Notes: generated by a model from the letters alone, not told the origin. 64,000 nt of DNA from Microbacterium profundi (GCF_000763375.1 NZ_JPSY01000002.1:62001-126000); one strand, 5' to 3'. Shown: positions 44,705 through 55,503, numbered from the stretch's first letter. Numbers and translations are program-made.

Positions 44705-45111
44705 GCCTCGGCGTCGCCGGGGGTGAAGTTCAGCGCCAGGGAGTTCATGCAGTAGCGGTCACCGGTCGGGGTGCCGAACCCGTCGGGGAAGACATGCCCG
44801 AGGTGCGAACCGCAGTTCGCGCACCGCACCTCTGTGCGCTGCATGCCGAGGGTGTTGTCCTCGATCAGCTGCACGGCGTCAGGGCGGATCGACTCGTAGA
44901 AGCTCGGCCAACCGCATCCGGAATCGAACTTGGTGCCGCTCTTGAACAGCTCGACGCCGCACGCGCCGCATGTGTAGAGGCCGGCACGCTTCTCGTCGAG
45001 CAGTTCGCCCGTCCACGCGCGCTCTGTGGCCGCCTGTCGCAACACCGAGTACTGCTCATCGCCGAGCTCTGCGCGCCACTCGTCTTCTGTCTTCTTCACG
45101 CTGTAGTCCAT
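44701..45111 (-). CDS. msrB: Methionine-R-sulfoxide reductase
   Basis: 136 residues from ATG 45111, with AGGAGG upstream. Zinc is held by two CxxC pairs (YTCGACG and VRCANCG), and the catalytic Cys is in GDRYCMNSLAL; KFDSGCGWPSFY is the conserved substrate pocket. Repairs oxidised methionine. The nitroreductase gene overlaps its 3' end. Confidence 0.96.
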   Translation of the reverse strand: MDYSVKKTEDEWRAELGDEQYSVLRQAATERAWTGELLDEKRAGLYTCGACGVELFKSGTKFDSGCGWPSFYESIRPDAVQLIEDNTLGMQRTEVRCANCGSHLGHVFPDGFGTPTGDRYCMNSLALNFTPGDAEA

Positions 45112-45196
45112 CGTGCCTCCTGAGTCCCTTCCATTCTGCCCCTCCTGCGCACCCGTGGCGTCGCAGTTACGCAATGCCCGGCATCAGAATGGGGAG

Positions 45197-46189
45197 ATGA
45201 CGGATGCTGTGCGCGAACGCTACGGGCGCTTCGCCAGGGACGAGGCGCCAGGGCGCTCGCCGCTGTATGAGGAGTGGGCGCTCGGGGTCGAGCGCGATGC
45301 AGCCGCGCAGGAGGTTCTCGCCCGCATTCCGGCGACGCACCGGCAGCCGCCGCTCGTCTTCGCGGTGACCAGGATGCTGGGCGCCCCTCTCGCTGGTTTC
45401 GATCGGTGGCGCACCTTCCTGCTCGCGCACGCCGACGAGATCGTCGCCGAGTGCGCGGCCCGCCGCGTGCAGACCAACGAGCCGCTGCGGCTCGCTCCGC
45501 TCCTGCCGGTGCTCTCCGAGATCGACGGTCCGATCGCGCTGCTCGAGATCGGGGCATCCGCGGGTCTCTGCCTCTTTCCCGACCGGTATTCGTACCGCTT
45601 CGTCGACTCGAGCGGCGCGCTGCGCGCGGCGCTCGACCCGGACGACGGGGCGTCGCCGGTCTCGCTGGTCAGCGAGGTCCGCGGTGAGATGCCACCGGTC
45701 CGGATGCCGCAGATCATCTGGCGCGCGGGCATCGATCTCGATCCGCTCGACGCGCGGGATCCGCGTGATCGGGCGTGGCTGCGGGGCCTCGTATGGCCGG
45801 GGGAGACGGGGCGTGAGGACCGCATCACTGCGGCTCTCGACATCGCCGCCGCCGAACCTCCTGTGCTCGTGCGCGGCGATGCCGGCGCGAACATCGAGTC
45901 CGTCGCCGCATCCGCACCTCGAGATGCGACGCTCGTGATCACGACGCCAGGTGTGCTCGCCCACATCCCGTGGGCAGAGCGACAGGCGCTCATCGCCAAG
46001 GTGCAGGCGCTGCCCGCCCGCTGGATCACGATCGACGCTCCGTCGCTGCACGACGCATGGCATCCGTCGGTCGATGCCGACACCTGGCCGGATTTCGTCG
46101 TCGCGCTCGATGGCGGCGTGCGTGCGGCTGCGGATCCATTGGGGCGCTGGTGGGAGTGGCGCACCGATACAGGCGATCTTCGCGCTTAG
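45197..46189 (+). CDS. DUF2332 protein (putative methyltransferase-like)
   Basis: 330 residues from ATG 45197. ALLEIGASAGLCLFPDRYSYRF is a glycine-poor SAM-binding-like motif with LEIGASAG, and LDPDDG plus IIWRAGIDLDPLD follow. The family is widely conserved in actinobacteria and of unknown role; an SAM-binding Rossmann fold is an inference from one motif. It is followed in eight bases by the DUF3263 gene. Confidence 0.75.
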   Translation: MTDAVRERYGRFARDEAPGRSPLYEEWALGVERDAAAQEVLARIPATHRQPPLVFAVTRMLGAPLAGFDRWRTFLLAHADEIVAECAARRVQTNEPLRLAPLLPVLSEIDGPIALLEIGASAGLCLFPDRYSYRFVDSSGALRAALDPDDGASPVSLVSEVRGEMPPVRMPQIIWRAGIDLDPLDARDPRDRAWLRGLVWPGETGREDRITAALDIAAAEPPVLVRGDAGANIESVAASAPRDATLVITTPGVLAHIPWAERQALIAKVQALPARWITIDAPSLHDAWHPSVDADTWPDFVVALDGGVRAAADPLGRWWEWRTDTGDLRA

Positions 46190-46198
46190 CCTGGACGC

Positions 46199-46456
46199 AT
46201 GCTCGGAGACCTCACTGATCGCGACCGCGCGATCCTCGCGCTCGAGGCGCGCTGGCCGCGGCACGGCGGGTCCAAGGAAGAGGCGATCCGCAGTTCGCTC
46301 GGCATGAGTCCGGCGCGCTACTACCAGCTGCTCGGCCGACTCATCGACACCGAGCAGGCACTTGAGCACGATCCCCTGCTGGTTCGTCGCCTGCGCCGTC
46401 TGCGTGAGAACAGGACCGACCAGCGGGTGGCGAGGATGCGCGGATTCGCCGGCTGA
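46199..46456 (+). CDS. DUF3263 helix-turn-helix protein
   Basis: 85 residues. LTDRDRAILALEARWPRHGGSKEEAIRSSLGMSPARYYQLLGRLID reads as a DNA-binding helix-turn-helix of the DUF3263 family, then a short charged helix. Starts nine bases after the upstream gene ends. Regulatory targets unknown; in actinobacteria this gene precedes the LytR_C protein as here. Confidence 0.85.
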   Translation: MLGDLTDRDRAILALEARWPRHGGSKEEAIRSSLGMSPARYYQLLGRLIDTEQALEHDPLLVRRLRRLRENRTDQRVARMRGFAG

Positions 46457-46514
46457 GGTGTCGGCGCCACCGGCTGTGAGTGGATTCTCGGCAGTGGGCA
46501 GATAGCATCGACGG

Positions 46515-47090
46515 GTGTCCAAATCCGTCAGAGATCGATTCGATGATGTCGCCCATGCCTCGGGACGTGTAGGAGCGCATCGCGCCGAAGCCCCGGGGAT
46601 GAACGGCTGGGTCGTGCTGCTGTGGTCGTTCGTCGCAGCCCTCGTCCTCATCGTCGTGGGCATCTTCGTCGCCCTCGTGCTGATGGGTCGCATCAACCTG
46701 TTCCCCGCAGCGGAGCCGACGATCGCTCCGACGCCTGAGGTCACCGGTGTCGTTGACCCGACCTACTCGGTGCTGGTGCTCAACGCATCCGGACAGGACG
46801 ATCTCGACGCCCAGATGCGCGACACGATCGTCAACGCCGGCTGGGCCGCCGACATGGTGAGCAACGCTCCCGCCGGCTCGCAGGACTTCGCCGACACCGC
46901 CGTCTACTACGTCTCCGAGGCGGATGAACTCGCCGCGATCGGTCTCGCTGATGTCATCGGCGGTGCGAAGGTCGTGCAGGACGATTTCTACGCCGACCCG
47001 AACGATCCCGAGCAGAAGCAGCTCGTGGTCGTCATCGGCACCGATCGTTCGACCGTCGCGCCGGAGTCCGAAGAGACTCCAGCCGGATAG
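46515..47090 (+). CDS. LytR C-terminal domain membrane protein
   Basis: 191 residues, GTG start. Charged N-terminus, a membrane helix (about 33-58), Pro-rich linker, then a LytR_C domain (SVLVLNASGQDDLDAQMRDTIVNAGWAADMVSNAP ... AVYYVSEADELAAIGLADVIGGAKV). It lacks the catalytic LCP domain, as do VirR-like proteins that modulate envelope or vesicle production. The gene runs into the groEL regulatory region. Confidence 0.85.
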   Translation: MSKSVRDRFDDVAHASGRVGAHRAEAPGMNGWVVLLWSFVAALVLIVVGIFVALVLMGRINLFPAAEPTIAPTPEVTGVVDPTYSVLVLNASGQDDLDAQMRDTIVNAGWAADMVSNAPAGSQDFADTAVYYVSEADELAAIGLADVIGGAKVVQDDFYADPNDPEQKQLVVVIGTDRSTVAPESEETPAG

Positions 47091-47104
47091 ACGTCGCCCG
47101 CGGC

Positions 47105-47133
47105 TTGCACTCGATGGGGTCGAGTGCCAGAAT
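47105..47133 (+). promoter_or_regulatory. groEL promoter
   Basis: TTGCAC (47105-47110), 17-bp spacer, CAGAAT (47128-47133). The spacer holds an eight-base inverted repeat GCACTCGA-TGGGG-TCGAGTGC (47107-47127), a possible second operator. Confidence 0.6.
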
Positions 47134-47138
47134 GGGCG

Positions 47139-47165
47139 TTAGCACTCGCATACCCTGAGTGCTAA
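47139..47165 (+). promoter_or_regulatory. CIRCE operator
   Basis: TTAGCACTC - nine bases - GAGTGCTAA, a perfect match to the HrcA binding site, just downstream of the likely -10 of groEL. Confidence 0.95.
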
Positions 47166-48821
<1,656 letters not shown>

Positions 48822-48832
48822 GTCCTGACCGA

Positions 48833-48866
48833 CAGAAACGCCCCGGCCTCGGCCGGGGCGTTTCTG
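48833..48866 (+). terminator. Terminator after groEL
   Basis: Perfect 16-bp stem CAGAAACGCCCCGGCC with its complement around TC; a TTTCTG end follows. Confidence 0.88.
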
Positions 48867-48898
48867 CGTTCCAGGGGGGCGATGGAACAGGCTCGGGG

Positions 48899-49186
48899 TC
48901 AGCGGAACAGGCTGGCCGAGTACTGATCGGCGTCCGAGTACTGCGTGGCGGCGGAGCCGAGCGCGCCGCTGATCGACTCCAGCACCTGCTCGACGTGCAG
49001 TTGCGCGGCACTCCACTGATCACTGCACCCCTGGAATGCGACGGATGCGGTGCCGGTCCAGGACGACTGCAGCTGGGTCAGCTGCGCCTTCAGGGCGAGT
49101 GATTCGCTGCGCAGCCGTTCCATTGTTGCTCGGGCGGCACCTGTGGCGGCGAAGACCGCTTCGGTGTCGACGGTGTATACGGACAT
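48899..49186 (-). CDS. WXG100 (ESAT-6-like) protein
   Basis: 95 residues from ATG 49186 (AGGAG upstream). Two helices joined by the W-x-G turn (LQSSWTGTASVAFQG); secretion-signal-like end. Normally a substrate of type VII secretion, but no eccC-type ATPase, second WXG or membrane partner lies nearby, so it is either a solitary effector or exported by a distant machine. Cysteine in FQGCSDQW is uncommon. Confidence 0.85.
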   Translation of the reverse strand: MSVYTVDTEAVFAATGAARATMERLRSESLALKAQLTQLQSSWTGTASVAFQGCSDQWSAAQLHVEQVLESISGALGSAATQYSDADQYSASLFR

Positions 49187-49297
49187 GGGAACTCCTCTCA
49201 TCGGAGCTCTGACGATACGAGGGCTGCGCCGTCGATGAACACCGAGAACACAGCATCGGTGGACGCTCTTCCCGATCTCCCGTCTGTGCAGAGGGAG

Positions 49298-51016
49298 TCA
49301 GAGGCTGTCGAGGTCGAGACGCTCCAGCGGCTGGGTGTCCTCCAGCAGATGCTCCGGCGTCGCGTGCGCAGGTGCCAGCGGGAGAGTCACCGTGAATGTC
49401 GCTCCGCCGCCGGGTGTCTCGTCGACGCGCACGCTGCCGTGCAGCGCGGACACTATCGAGGCGACGATCGCGAGTCCGAGACCCGAGCCTCCGGTCTCGC
49501 GTGCCCGCGAGGTGTCGGCACGCCAGAAACGCTCGAAGATCTGCTCGCGGATCTGAGGCGGGATGCCCTCACCGTGGTCGACGATCGCGATGCTGCCGGT
49601 TCCCGCGACGCGATCGGAGTCGACGACGACCTCGATCGGGCTGTCCTCGCTGGAGAACCGTCGGGCGTTTCCGAGCAGGTTCGCCACGATCTGGCGTACC
49701 TTGTTCTCCTCGCCGAGAACGATCGGCGGCGTGCGCACCGGGGCATCCTGTGCTTCCGTGAAGTCGATCTCCGGACTTTCGGGTTGGGTGTTGCGCGGCC
49801 GGCGACGCAGCCGCGCGAGGGCTCCCGTGCGATTGCGACCCGTGACCGTGGTCGTCGTCGTCGTCGTGGTGGTCGTCGGATTCAGCAGCCGCGGTGCGAT
49901 GTCGATGGCGTCCGCTGTCCTGTCCACGACCATGATGGTCCGACCGGGAGCTGCAGCACGCACATCGAGGGCGGCGTCTCTGGCGACGGGCCGCAGGTCG
50001 ATCGGAGCGATCTCGGGCTCGCGCTCCTCATCCAGGCGGGCGAGAGCGAGCAGATCCTCGACGAGCACGCCCATCCGGATCGCCTCCTTCTCGATGCGCT
50101 CCATGGCTCTCGCGGTGTCCTCCTCGCCACGGATGGCGCCCATCCGGTACAGTTCCGCGTAGCCGCGTACGCTCACCAGCGGTGTGCGCAGTTCGTGGCT
50201 CGCATCTCCGATGAATCGGCGCATGTGCTGAACGGTGCGGTCGCGCTGGGCGATCGACTGATCGATGCGCTCGAGCATCGTGTTGATCGCATAGTTGAGG
50301 CGACCGACCTCGGTCGTGGGTTCCAGGTCGGTGAGGCGCTGGCTGAAGTCGCCGGAGGCGATCAGCATCGCGGTCGACTCGACCTGACCGAGCCGGCGGA
50401 ATGTCAGGGTGACCAGACCGCGGATCAGTAGGGCAGCGATGAGAATCGTCACCAGGGCGACGGTCGTGTACACGCCGAAGTACGTGGCGATGATGCGGTC
50501 CGCCTCCTCCAGCGGGAGTGCGACGTACTGCACGTACAACGTGCCGGCGGGGCCGTCGCTGACCACGACCGACCCGTGGAACGCGCCGCCATCCTCCCCC
50601 TGCAGCGGGATCGTGGTCTCCTCCTCCTGGGCATGAGCCTGAGCGATCGTCATCGTCTCCGGAAAGACCGGTCGCTCCGAGTCGGCGGTTCCGCCGGCAT
50701 CCGCGAGCCGTGTGCCGTCAGCGGCATAGATCGCGAAGAAGTAGTCCGATGACCGCGGAGCGTTCTCGGCGGGGGACAGCTCGAGAGCTCCGTCGACCAG
50801 GCTCATGTCGAACCAGCGACTGGCCAGGTCGCTGGTGACCAGGGAGGGCAGCTGCGCGTCGATGTTCCTGATCAGGGAGTCTCGCAGCAGCGGCACAGTG
50901 CCGATACCGGCGACGACGAGCCCCAGCGCGAGCACGGCGACTGTGACGCCGGTGACCTTCGCGCGAAGGCTGATCCGCCGCCACCACCCGGTGACCGCGT
51001 CAGGCTGCTGCCCCAT
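49298..51016 (-). CDS. Two-component sensor histidine kinase
   Basis: 572 residues. N-terminal membrane helix, extracytoplasmic sensor (about 40-170), second helix, HAMP (VTLTFRRLGQVESTAMLIASGDFSQRLT), H box GDASHELRTPLVSVRGY (phospho-His near residue 283), N box KVRQIVANLLGNARR, DHGEGIPP and GGSGLGLAIV. An insertion between the DHp region and N box contains a poly-Thr run (about ten Thr) and Arg-rich linker, unusual for the domain. The regulator gene lies 19 bases upstream. Resembles TcrY/PrrB-type kinases; stimulus unknown. Confidence 0.92.
   Translation of the reverse strand: MGQQPDAVTGWWRRISLRAKVTGVTVAVLALGLVVAGIGTVPLLRDSLIRNIDAQLPSLVTSDLASRWFDMSLVDGALELSPAENAPRSSDYFFAIYAADGTRLADAGGTADSERPVFPETMTIAQAHAQEEETTIPLQGEDGGAFHGSVVVSDGPAGTLYVQYVALPLEEADRIIATYFGVYTTVALVTILIAALLIRGLVTLTFRRLGQVESTAMLIASGDFSQRLTDLEPTTEVGRLNYAINTMLERIDQSIAQRDRTVQHMRRFIGDASHELRTPLVSVRGYAELYRMGAIRGEEDTARAMERIEKEAIRMGVLVEDLLALARLDEEREPEIAPIDLRPVARDAALDVRAAAPGRTIMVVDRTADAIDIAPRLLNPTTTTTTTTTTVTGRNRTGALARLRRRPRNTQPESPEIDFTEAQDAPVRTPPIVLGEENKVRQIVANLLGNARRFSSEDSPIEVVVDSDRVAGTGSIAIVDHGEGIPPQIREQIFERFWRADTSRARETGGSGLGLAIVASIVSALHGSVRVDETPGGGATFTVTLPLAPAHATPEHLLEDTQPLERLDLDSL
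49844..49879. repeat. GTC/ACG trinucleotide tract in the kinase gene
   Basis: About ten ACG/ACC-type Thr codons in a row (seen as GTCGTCGTC... on the plus strand). A microsatellite inside the catalytic domain linker, prone to slippage in multiples of three. Confidence 0.75.
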
Positions 51017-51034
51017 GCGGCTCCCTTTCGAGCG

Positions 51035-51721
51035 CTACTTCCCCACCTTCAGCATGTAGCCGAAGCCGCGCTTGGTCTGGATCACCGATTCCTCGGTGTG
51101 CGGATCGATCTTGCGGCGGAGGTAGGAGATGTAGCTCTCGACGATGCCGGCGTCGCCGTTGAAGTCGTACTCCCACACATGGTCGAGGATCTGCGCCTTC
51201 GAGAGCACGCGGTTGGGATTGAGCATGAGGTAGCGCAGGAGCTTGAACTCCGTCGGGCTGAGCTCGATGGGCTCCTTGCCGACGAACACATCGTGCGTGT
51301 CCTGATCCATCGACAGCTCGCCGGCGCGGATGATCGACTCCTCATCCGCCTGCATGGTGCGGCGGAGGATGGCCTGGGCCCTGGCGACGATCTCGTCGAG
51401 CGCGAACGGCTTGGTGACGTAGTCGTCGCCACCGGCGTTGAGGCCCTCGATCTTGTCCTGAGTGTCGTCCTTCGCGGTGAGGAACAGGATCGGCGCGGTG
51501 AACCCTGCGCCACGAAGGCGCTTGGTCACGCTGAACCCGTTCATGTCGGGCAGCATCACATCGAGGATGATGAGGTCGGGCTCCTCCTCGAGAACTGCGG
51601 AGATCGTGGCGGCGCCGTTGGCGACCGTCTTCACCTGAAATCCGGCGAAGCTGAGACCTGTGGAGAGCAGGTCGCGGATGTTCGGCTCGTCATCGACGAC
51701 CAGGATGCGCGCGTCAGTCAT
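51035..51721 (-). CDS. Two-component response regulator (OmpR family)
   Basis: 228 residues from ATG 51721. Receiver domain with VVDDEPNIRDLL, phospho-Asp in LIILDVMLPDMNG (about residue 53), Thr in LFLTAKDD and Lys in YVTKPFAL; winged-helix output domain LSPTEFKLLRYLMLNPNRVLSKAQILDHVWEYDFNGDAGIVESYISYLRRKI. Pairs with the downstream kinase; resembles TcrX/PrrA regulators. Targets unknown. Confidence 0.93.
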   Translation of the reverse strand: MTDARILVVDDEPNIRDLLSTGLSFAGFQVKTVANGAATISAVLEEEPDLIILDVMLPDMNGFSVTKRLRGAGFTAPILFLTAKDDTQDKIEGLNAGGDDYVTKPFALDEIVARAQAILRRTMQADEESIIRAGELSMDQDTHDVFVGKEPIELSPTEFKLLRYLMLNPNRVLSKAQILDHVWEYDFNGDAGIVESYISYLRRKIDPHTEESVIQTKRGFGYMLKVGK

Positions 51722-51793
51722 GTCCCCATTATGGTGACTAAGCCGATGCAGTGGCTGATCATTTGACGGAGCGCCGCTCAGACGCCCTCGCAT

Positions 51794-53437
51794 TCACGCC
51801 GCAGTGAGCGCGTCCGCATCGAGGATCGTGTAGCTGTAGCCCTGCTCCGCGAGGAAGCGCTGGCGGTTCTGCGCGTAGTCCTGGTCGACCGTGTCGCGCG
51901 CGATGAGCGTGTAGAAACTGGCGGTGTGGCCCGATTCCTTCGGACGCAGCAGCCGGCCGAGGCGCTGTGCCTCTTCCTGACGGGAGCCGAACGAACCGGA
52001 CACCTGGATCGCGACGGATGCCTCCGGCAGATCGATCGAGAAATTGGCGACCTTCGAGACCACGAGCAGCTCGATCTCGCCCTCGCGGAACTGCTGATAC
52101 AGCTCTTCGCGCTCGTCCACCGGTGTGGCACCGGTGATCTGAGGGGCGTTCAGGGCCTCTGAAAGGGTCTCGAGCTGATCGAGGTACTGGCCGATCACGA
52201 GGATGCGCTCACCCGGGTGCTTCGCGATCAGCTCGCGGACGGCGTCGATCTTCGCAGGTGCGGATGCTGCGAGACGATACCGCTCGTCATCCGTCGCCGC
52301 CGCGTACTCGAGCCGGTCGTACGCGGGCAGGTCGACGCGCACCTCGTAGCAGGCGGCAGGGGAGATGTAGCCCTGTGCTTCGATCTGCTTCCACGGCGCG
52401 TCGAAGCGCTTGGGACCGATCAGGCTGAAAACGTCGCCCTCACGGCCGTCTTCGCGGACGAGCGTCGCCGTGAGACCGATGCGGCGGCGCGCCTGCAGAT
52501 CCGCGGTCAGCTTGAAGACCGGAGCGGGCAGCAGGTGCACCTCGTCGTAGATGATGAGTCCCCAGTCCAGAGCATCCAGGAGTGCGAGGTGCGCGTACTC
52601 GCCCTTCCGCTTCGCGGTGAGGATCTGGTAGGTCGCGATCGTGACCGGCTTGACCTCCTTGACCTGACCGGAGTACTCGCCGATCTCCTCGGGGGTGAGG
52701 CTCGTGCGCTTGAGCAGTTCGTCGCGCCACTGCCGGGCCGAGACCGTGTTGGTGACGAGGATGAGGGTCGTCGTCTTCGTCGCTGCCATGGCACCGGCGC
52801 CGACGATCGTCTTTCCCGCACCGCACGGCAGCACCACCACGCCGGAGCCGTCCTTCGAGAACGCGTCCACGGCATCCTGCTGGTATGGACGCACGTGCCA
52901 GCCGTCTTCGGCGAGCTCGATGTCGTGCGGTGTCCCCGGCGTGTATCCGGCGAGGTCTTCGGCCGGCCAGCCGATCTTCAGCAGCTCCTGCTTGATCTGA
53001 CCGCGCGCCCACGCATCGACCGCGTAGCGGTCAGGGGCCGGGTGCCCGATCAGCAGCGGCTGGATGCGCTTGTTGTTCGCCACCTGGGCGAGCACCGCGG
53101 GGTCGCTCGAACTGAGGATCAGCACGCCTTCCTCGTCGCGCTCGATCACCAGGCGGCCGTAGCGGTTCACAGTCTCACGAAGATCGACCGACACAGACGG
53201 CGGCACGGGGAACCGCGACCAGCGCTCGAGGGTGTCCAGCATGTCCTCGGCCGTGTGCCCTGCCGCACGTGCATTCCACAGACCCAGGCGGGTGATCCGG
53301 TACGTGTGGATGTGCTCTGGGGCGCGCTCCAGCTCGGCGAAGATCGCCAGTTCGTGGCGGGCGCTCTCGGCGTCCGCGTGCGCGACTTCGAGCAGGACGG
53401 TGCGGTCGCTCTGGACGATCAGTGGGCCATCAGACAT
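51794..53437 (-). CDS. XPB/ERCC3-type DNA repair helicase
   Basis: 547 residues. Superfamily 2 motifs: Walker A PCGAGKTIVGAG near residue 205, DEVH box (IIYDEVHLLPAPV), GLTATLVREDGREGD, and the C-terminal QVSGSFGSRQEEAQRLGRLLRPK. The N-terminal damage-recognition region is present. Homologues are 3'-5' DNA helicases with nuclease-coupled repair roles in archaea and mycobacteria (Rv0861c). The partner gene lies next on the same strand, 27 bases upstream. Confidence 0.93.
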   Translation of the reverse strand: MSDGPLIVQSDRTVLLEVAHADAESARHELAIFAELERAPEHIHTYRITRLGLWNARAAGHTAEDMLDTLERWSRFPVPPSVSVDLRETVNRYGRLVIERDEEGVLILSSSDPAVLAQVANNKRIQPLLIGHPAPDRYAVDAWARGQIKQELLKIGWPAEDLAGYTPGTPHDIELAEDGWHVRPYQQDAVDAFSKDGSGVVVLPCGAGKTIVGAGAMAATKTTTLILVTNTVSARQWRDELLKRTSLTPEEIGEYSGQVKEVKPVTIATYQILTAKRKGEYAHLALLDALDWGLIIYDEVHLLPAPVFKLTADLQARRRIGLTATLVREDGREGDVFSLIGPKRFDAPWKQIEAQGYISPAACYEVRVDLPAYDRLEYAAATDDERYRLAASAPAKIDAVRELIAKHPGERILVIGQYLDQLETLSEALNAPQITGATPVDEREELYQQFREGEIELLVVSKVANFSIDLPEASVAIQVSGSFGSRQEEAQRLGRLLRPKESGHTASFYTLIARDTVDQDYAQNRQRFLAEQGYSYTILDADALTAA

Positions 53438-53464
53438 AGCTGACCAGTCTACCGTCCTCGGGTG

Positions 53465-55225
53465 TCACGGGCTCGCCGTCGTGGGCGGGGGGAGCGAAGG
53501 GTCGAACACCCGGGCGGAGCGGATGCTCCTGACCGGAAGCGTGCGTTCCACATCCGCTGCACGATCGCGGCCGCGCAGGCGACCGCCACCCAGGCCGCTC
53601 GCCTCCAGCAGCAGCTCGCGCGTCGATCCGTCCGGCATGCCGACCTCGACCAGCAGCACCGCCTTGGCGCGCACGGCGGCTTCGAGCTCGCGGTCGAGCC
53701 ATGCCGCATCGGCGTCAGGACCCTGGTGAGCGCGCAGACGTGCGATGAGAGCGTCGTAGGACACGGCGCTCGCCTCCTCGGCTGCGGGCGCAGGATTGCG
53801 ATCCACGACCTCCGGCTGCCCGTCGGCGCCGACGATCGTGGCGGGGTAGCGCGCATCCGTCAGCGCCCAGTACACGGTGTCGCGGCCGACCCGTGAGGTG
53901 AGTCCGGTGGCATCGCGCGACAGTCCCAGAGGGCGAAGGGACTGATCGACACCCATCGCGTCGAGCAGAGTGGCATCCGTGCTGCTGACCCGAGTGCGTC
54001 CGGAATCCGCCTCGGCGAACACGCGTACGAGGCCGTGGCGCTGCGCCGTCTGCGTGACGAGGTATTCCAACGGCTGGGGGATCCCCGTCAGTGAGAGCTG
54101 TGCGAGGAAGTCGAGGATGGATGCCGCAGTCTCCCCTGATGCGAGCGCGTGCGAGACGGACTCGGCGGTGAACCGGTACGACGAGGCCTGGGCAGCGGAC
54201 TCACGGACGGCGATTGCGCGCAGACGAACGTCGAGAGCCGGCGAAAGCGGTCCGGGAGCGATCGCCGAGAGGTCGTTCTGCAGGAAGAGCCGATCCACCT
54301 CTGCCGGAAGCAGCCGCTGCAGAGTCGCGACCTCGGGCGCATGTCCTTCGCGGATCGGCACCGCCCATGCCGGCTCGCTGTCGCCCTCGGCGATCAGGCC
54401 GAGGATCCGCGCGCGGTCTCGGAGGGCTGCGCAGCGCTCCGGCCACGACGGATCCCACGGATGCTGGTGCTCCCACAACGGCACCGGAAGCCATCCGCCC
54501 GACGCCGTGCGCAGGCCGCGGGGGAGTGCGCGGCGGAAGGCGTCGGCGAGCCGCGTCCATCTCTCGGACGCGGTCAGTCGCAGCCAGGTGTCGCCGAGGG
54601 AAGTGGTGCGGAGTTGCCGATGCGCGGTGGTTACGAGCGCCGCATCGTCTGCAAGTGCGATGAGTGCGTCCATGATGTCGACGGGGAGGCCCGCATCCGC
54701 CAGCCGCCGCTTCTCGCCGGCAGCCAGATTCCCGCTGGTCAGAAGCGCCAGCGGCGTCTCCCTCGCCATCATGAGCAGGTCGGCGAGTGCCGCGACACTC
54801 GTGAAGGCGCGCTCTGCGGCGTGCGCCTCGGCGATCTCAGAGGCTGGCGCCGTGGCCGCGGCGCTGACGGTGGGAGGAACCGGGCGGTTCATGACGGCGT
54901 CGACGACGGGAGGCGAGGGGATGCCGTCGGGGCGAAGCAGCGCGAGTGCGATCAGCGACGACGATTCGCCCGTCGATCCGCCGGCCGGGCCACCGGTACC
55001 GCCGGCTGCATGGTCCACTGCGCGGCGCAGGGCAGTCGCCTCCGACAGGGTCAGGCGGGGCAGCATCCGCTCGATGGATGCCGGGTCGAGGAGCGCTTCC
55101 GCCGCATCGAAGAAGTCGGACCAGGATGGATCCGTGCGCACGCCATTCGCCTCGAAGAGGGCGGCCAGCTGCGAGTCGCTCGCAGCAGCCAGCCATACAG
55201 CGAGCGGGCGGGCATGCGTGCTCAT
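53465..55225 (-). CDS. Helicase-associated protein, XPB partner
   Basis: 586 residues, Ala/Leu-rich and without membrane helices. An N-terminal winged-helix-like SDSQLAALFEANGVRTDPSW and a C-terminal domain LPVRSIRSARVFDPSLPP. Homologues sit next to the XPB helicase in actinobacteria (Rv0862c) and are annotated helicase-associated; the biochemical role is unknown, presumably an adaptor or loading factor. It ends about 27 bases before the helicase start. Confidence 0.75.
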   Translation of the reverse strand: MSTHARPLAVWLAAASDSQLAALFEANGVRTDPSWSDFFDAAEALLDPASIERMLPRLTLSEATALRRAVDHAAGGTGGPAGGSTGESSSLIALALLRPDGIPSPPVVDAVMNRPVPPTVSAAATAPASEIAEAHAAERAFTSVAALADLLMMARETPLALLTSGNLAAGEKRRLADAGLPVDIMDALIALADDAALVTTAHRQLRTTSLGDTWLRLTASERWTRLADAFRRALPRGLRTASGGWLPVPLWEHQHPWDPSWPERCAALRDRARILGLIAEGDSEPAWAVPIREGHAPEVATLQRLLPAEVDRLFLQNDLSAIAPGPLSPALDVRLRAIAVRESAAQASSYRFTAESVSHALASGETAASILDFLAQLSLTGIPQPLEYLVTQTAQRHGLVRVFAEADSGRTRVSSTDATLLDAMGVDQSLRPLGLSRDATGLTSRVGRDTVYWALTDARYPATIVGADGQPEVVDRNPAPAAEEASAVSYDALIARLRAHQGPDADAAWLDRELEAAVRAKAVLLVEVGMPDGSTRELLLEASGLGGGRLRGRDRAADVERTLPVRSIRSARVFDPSLPPPTTASP

Positions 55226-55227
55226 CG

Positions 55228-55503
55228 TCAGGAGCGCTTGGCTGCGCGTCCCTTCCTCACGAAGCTCATCACCAGCAGCGCGATGATCATCGCGAATGCG
55301 AGCGGCAGACCGTACGGCGGGATCGCGACGATGAACGGCCAGATCCCGTCCGAGAAGGACTTCTGCGTCATGCCGGATGCGCTGCCGATGATGATCGCGA
55401 AGAAACAGATCACCGAGAGTGCGGCGAGCGTCAAGGCCGTGAAGGCGAGGATACGATCCAGGCGGCGGACGGGAAGGTCCGGTCCGGAATTCTGCGTGCT
55501 CAT
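55228..55503 (-). CDS. Small two-helix membrane protein
   Basis: 91 residues. Two hydrophobic segments (about 18-42 and 56-80: ILAFTALTLAALSVICFFAIIIG and IVAIPPYGLPLAFAMIIALLVMSF) and a basic C-terminal end. Three bases separate it from the helicase-partner gene, so they share an operon. Function unknown. Confidence 0.7.
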   Translation of the reverse strand: MSTQNSGPDLPVRRLDRILAFTALTLAALSVICFFAIIIGSASGMTQKSFSDGIWPFIVAIPPYGLPLAFAMIIALLVMSFVRKGRAAKRS

